64,000 bases of DNA, taken from CAMDPA01 sp965223035 (lineage in GTDB: Bacteria; Pseudomonadota; Alphaproteobacteria; Rhizobiales; Hyphomicrobiaceae). The translations under genes and the position numbers were made by a program. The notes beneath the pieces were generated by a model that searched no databases, was not told the DNA's origin, and worked only from the letters and a program-made list of their open reading frames with translations. This document shows, one piece after another, positions 61,914-64,000 of this stretch. The stretch's first letter is position 1; each line of letters begins with the position of its first letter. The stretch is from positions 4,712,001 to 4,776,000 of the forward strand of contig OZ244980.1 of assembly GCA_965223035.1 (NCBI GenBank). The letters run 5' to 3'.

Positions 61914-62357
61914 GTCCTATCGCCTAGCGGCTATATGAGGACGCTTTATTTGTCCTACCGGCTAGCGCCTACTTGAGGACGCTTTGCTTGTTACCTGTCC
62001 TACCGGCTAGCGCCTACTTGAGGACGCTTTGCTTGTTACCTGTCCTACCGGCTAGCGCCTACTTGAGGACGCTCTTGCCGTGTCCTACCGGCTAGCGCCT
62101 ACTTGAGGACGCTCTTGCCTTGTCCTACCGCCTATCGGCTGCTTGAGGACGCTTTGCTTGTCCTACCGGCTAGCGGCTGCTTGAGGACTCCTTGCTTGTC
62201 CTACCGCCTATTGGCTGCTTGAGGACGGGCTCGGGACGGTGTTGCCGTATCCACGCGACCACGATCGTGAGTGATCGGCCGCGCAGCGGCGCGAGCTCGA
62301 GCGTGAATCGTGGTCGCAGCTTTAAGACGTCCTATCACCTAGCGGCTATATGAGGAC
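61914..62357 (+). repeat. Array of nine 29-bp palindromic units
   Basis: Units start at 61914, 61952, 61997, 62042, 62082, 62122, 62160, 62198 and 62329. Each begins GTCCT and ends AGGAC (perfect 5-bp outer stem) with an inner 3-bp stem around a TAGC/TATC/TATT loop. Copies 2-5 are identical (GGC...GCC); copies 1, 6, 8 carry GCC...GGC, so the middle pair is swapped with compensation; copy 7 has a G-G mismatch; copy 9 keeps the middle pair but has an A-C mismatch in the outer pair. Spacers are only 9, 16, 16, 11, 11, 9 and 9 bases and partly repeated; the last copy stands 102 bases away. It lies 243 bases upstream of the cNMP-binding gene. Confidence 0.93.
62255..62317. repeat. Perfect 11-bp inverted repeat between array copies 8 and 9
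   Basis: GCGACCACGAT and ATCGTGGTCGC are exact complements 41 bases apart. The element sits inside the array gap and may be an insertion or a separate binding site. Confidence 0.7.
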
Positions 62358-62599
62358 GCTGCTCACCCGCCTAGGCGGAAATCATTTGGCCTTGCCGTTA
62401 CGGCCGAAATGCCGGTCGTATTTTCGCAGCCTGCCAAAAAATTGTCGCCGACCGAATGGCCGCGCGATGCTTGCGTCAACCTTTCCTGCCTAGGAAAATG
62501 TAGCGTAAAACCCCCCAATTGCGCCGGGCCGACCTGGCGGCTGATTTCGAACTTTCTGCGCGACGCGGCACACGTTCCCGACGTGGAGACATCAAACAC

Positions 62600-63265
62600 A
62601 TGCAACTTTATCTGCACATCGCAAATGTTCTTTACCTTTCCGCCTATCTGGTGCGGGATATCCTTTGGTTGCGCGTGCTGACGGTGATCGCGATCATGTG
62701 CCTGATCCCATACTTCTATTATCGACCGGAGCCGATGGTCGGCCCCATCATATGGAATGGGCTATTTGCAGCGATCAATGTGGTCCAGATCGCGGTGTTG
62801 TTGCTGGAACGGCGGCCGGTGCATCTAACGGACGACGAGCAACAGCTTTACGCCATGATTTTCCGCTCATTGACGCCCAGAGAAATGGCCAAGCTGCTCA
62901 AATTCGCCGAATGGCGCGAAGCTCGCGCCGGCGAGGAGGTTTGCCGACAAGGTGAAATGTTGAAAGACATCATGGTGGTCTTTTCGGGTTATTGTTCCGT
63001 CCATGTCGATGGGCGCGAGGTCGCTACGTTGCGGCCAGGTCAATTCTTCGGCGAGATGAGCTATTTGACCAACTCGGTGACGACGGCAAGCGTCGTCGCC
63101 ACGGAACCGCTGCGCTTCGTCGCGTGGCCACGCGACAAGCTGACAGCCTTTCTGGACCGCAATGCGGATTTGCGCTCGCTGATGCAAACCATCATCGGCG
63201 TGGATTTGGTCCAGAAGCTGCAGACGACACATGAAGCCATCAACCGGAGCACGGTAGATCGTTAA
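62600..63265 (+). CDS. Membrane protein with C-terminal cyclic-nucleotide-binding domain (Popeye/Crp-like)
   Basis: 221 residues. The N-terminus holds about three membrane helices (LHIANVLYLSAYLVRDILW, VLTVIAIMCLIPYFYY, IIWNGLFAAINVVQIAVLLL), then a cNMP-binding beta-roll at about 100-210: EEVCRQGEMLKDIMVVFSGYCSVHVDG, the phosphate-binding cassette PGQFFGEMSYLTNSVTTASV and VATEPLRFVAWPRDKL. In the cassette, GEMS is present but the Arg of the usual R-x-A pair is replaced by Thr, so nucleotide binding may be altered or lost. The layout resembles bacterial Popeye-domain proteins. ATG 62600 fits the first helix; earlier frame from 62519 is not hydrophobic. Monocistronic. Confidence 0.82.
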   Translation: MQLYLHIANVLYLSAYLVRDILWLRVLTVIAIMCLIPYFYYRPEPMVGPIIWNGLFAAINVVQIAVLLLERRPVHLTDDEQQLYAMIFRSLTPREMAKLLKFAEWREARAGEEVCRQGEMLKDIMVVFSGYCSVHVDGREVATLRPGQFFGEMSYLTNSVTTASVVATEPLRFVAWPRDKLTAFLDRNADLRSLMQTIIGVDLVQKLQTTHEAINRSTVDR

Positions 63266-63509
63266 GCCCTTGCCCTGCCCGCCGCCGCCGACGGGCGCCC
63301 GTCGGGACCCAGGGTCGATCGTGGTGCAAGCGCCGCTTCCGGACACCGGATCCATCGCGCCCAGGAGCCGGACCAGAGCCTCCGGTTGCGGCCGGATCAT
63401 CATGCCAGGCCGGCGTCCCATCGCTTGGTGCTGGGGCGAAGCACCGGCCTCATTGATGTCCGCCTTGGGCGGATTGACCATGCCGGCCTGCTCGCCCAGC
63501 CCTTACACC

Positions 63510-63574
63510 CCATGGCACGATGTTAGGGATCGCCGGCGGGGAAGCGGGATGGTTCCAGCTCACTGTGAAACGCT
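63510..63574 (+). repeat. Dispersed repeat, second family, copy 12, abutting an IS630 end
   Basis: CCATGGCACGATGTTAGGGA, a G-rich middle with GGGGAAGCGGGATGGTTCC and AGCTCACTGTGAAACGCT, ending exactly at the CTAG (63575-63578) that begins the IS630-type element. The rest of the 406-bp gap 63266-63671 shows no gene. Confidence 0.6.
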
Positions 63575-63575
63575 C

Positions 63576-64000
63576 TAGAGCATTATCATTCTTGTTGGAA
63601 TCTTCGCGGGGGATTCCCAAGGGCGTGCGAATATGATTCACACTGCATGCCGGAGGTGGAGGCCGGCATGCATGGCACGACCTTATTCCGATGATCTGCG
63701 CGAACGTGTGATTGATGCCTTGAATTCAGGGTTGAGCTGCCGCGCCGTGGCCGATCGCTTCGGTGTCAGCGTTTCAGCGGTTGTCAAGTGGTCGCAACGC
63801 TTCCGTGCGACGGGCAGCGTTTCTGCGCGGCGGATGGGCGGGCACCGTCCATTCGCGCTGGCAGCTGAACGCGATTGGTTGCTCGATCGCATCAACGCTG
63901 AGACAGATGTTTCTCTGCGTGGCCTGCAATCTGAACTTGCCGAACGCGGCATCATCGTGAGCTATGGTGCGGTCTGGAATTTCGTCCATCGCGAAGGCTT
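63576..64000 (+). mobile_element. IS630-family insertion sequence, left part (cut by the window edge)
   Basis: Begins at CTAG (63575-63578) with TAGAGCATTATCATTCTTG and a GGAATC block, resembling the outer sequence of the window's palindromic repeats (TAGAGCA...GGAATC). About 95 bases later a transposase frame of IS630 type starts. IS630 elements are known to insert at TA, often within CTAG. The right end is outside the window. Confidence 0.82.
63672..64000 (+). CDS. IS630-family transposase, N-terminal part
   Basis: Open to the window edge, about 109 codons. Translation begins MARPYSDDLRERVIDALNSG and continues with the helix-turn-helix CRAVADRFGVSVSAVVKWSQR, then GGHRPFALAAERDWLLDRI and DVSLRGLQSELAERGIIVSYGAVWNFVHREG, the paired DNA-binding domains of IS630 transposases. 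The DDE catalytic residues lie in the missing C-terminal half, so whether it is intact cannot be judged. GGAGG occurs about 11 bases upstream of the ATG. Together with the left end at 63576 it forms the only transposase in the window. Confidence 0.86.
   Translation, partial: MARPYSDDLRERVIDALNSGLSCRAVADRFGVSVSAVVKWSQRFRATGSVSARRMGGHRPFALAAERDWLLDRINAETDVSLRGLQSELAERGIIVSYGAVWNFVHREG

Noticed and set aside
61914..62357. CRISPR array
   Set aside because: Units are 29 bp as in some CRISPRs, but the gaps are only 9-16 bases, several gaps are identical, the units vary, and no cas gene is present.
1..64000. tRNA or rRNA genes and prophage
   Set aside because: I looked in the gaps and saw no cloverleaf with a TTCGANNC loop, no rRNA sequence, and no phage structural or integrase genes.

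Overview
This 64 kb window is chromosomal DNA from a GC-rich alphaproteobacterium, most likely Hyphomicrobiales (Rhizobiales). The clues are a metX-metW pair, two DUF2865 proteins, a BcsS-like protein, ExoF/ExoP-type exopolysaccharide export genes, PhaB and several TRAP transporters. No rRNA, tRNA, phage or CRISPR array was recognised. Genes are dense but many gaps are filled with dispersed palindromic repeats.

Layout. 0-5 kb: the end of an N-acyl-D-amino-acid deacylase, an AbrB-type membrane protein, a convergent thiamine-diphosphate (TPP) enzyme and phaB. 5-29 kb: a large exopolysaccharide locus, mostly on the minus strand. It starts at a priming sugar transferase (28.9 kb) and runs through a nucleotidyltransferase, a NusG/RfaH-like factor, a DegT aminotransferase, an unknown beta-propeller, an ExoF-like exporter, a Wzc/ExoP-like co-polymerase, a flippase, an SDR epimerase, an O-antigen-ligase-like polymerase, an HlyD-like adaptor, asparagine synthetase, a UDP-HexNAc dehydrogenase and a UDP-uronate epimerase. 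A plus-strand pair (polysaccharide deacetylase, glycosyltransferase) sits inside it. 29-32 kb: two DUF2865 proteins. 32-35 kb: TRAP transporter 1. 35-41 kb: SPOUT methyltransferase, CYTH protein, metXW, a BcsS-like protein, a universal stress protein and a small secreted protein. 41-50 kb: catabolic genes: a Pht5-like protein, an iron-sulfur flavoprotein reductase, a GntR regulator with a 17-bp tandem array upstream, a BadI/MenB-like crotonase, a class III CoA-transferase, an enolase-superfamily enzyme, an amidohydrolase and a broken sulfatase gene. 50-53.5 kb: TRAP transporter 2. 53.7-62 kb: a cation/proton antiporter followed by two adjacent genes that each carry an N-terminal Rieske domain, one fused to an FMN glutamate-synthase domain and the other to a complete TPP enzyme. 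These are followed by a small ORF, a 6PGDH-like dehydrogenase and a UbiD decarboxylase. 62-64 kb: a 29-bp palindrome array, a membrane cNMP-binding protein, and the left end of an IS630-type element.

How it fits together. The 5-29 kb block can activate sugars, prime a lipid carrier, flip, polymerise and export an acidic, probably amidated polysaccharide. The 41-62 kb block looks like uptake and breakdown of an organic (possibly aromatic) acid through CoA-thioester, redox and prenyl-FMN decarboxylase chemistry; the substrate is not identifiable from sequence.

The most unusual points are (1) the paired Rieske-fusion enzymes at 54990-58673; (2) a modular CTAG-bounded MITE family (13 copies), six of which carry the TAG stop codon of the neighbouring gene, with ends resembling those of the local IS630 element; (3) the 29-bp array at 61914-62357 with a compensated base pair in its inner stem; and (4) the 17-bp tandem array upstream of the GntR gene. 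All calls come from reading sequence and translations only; no database search was run.
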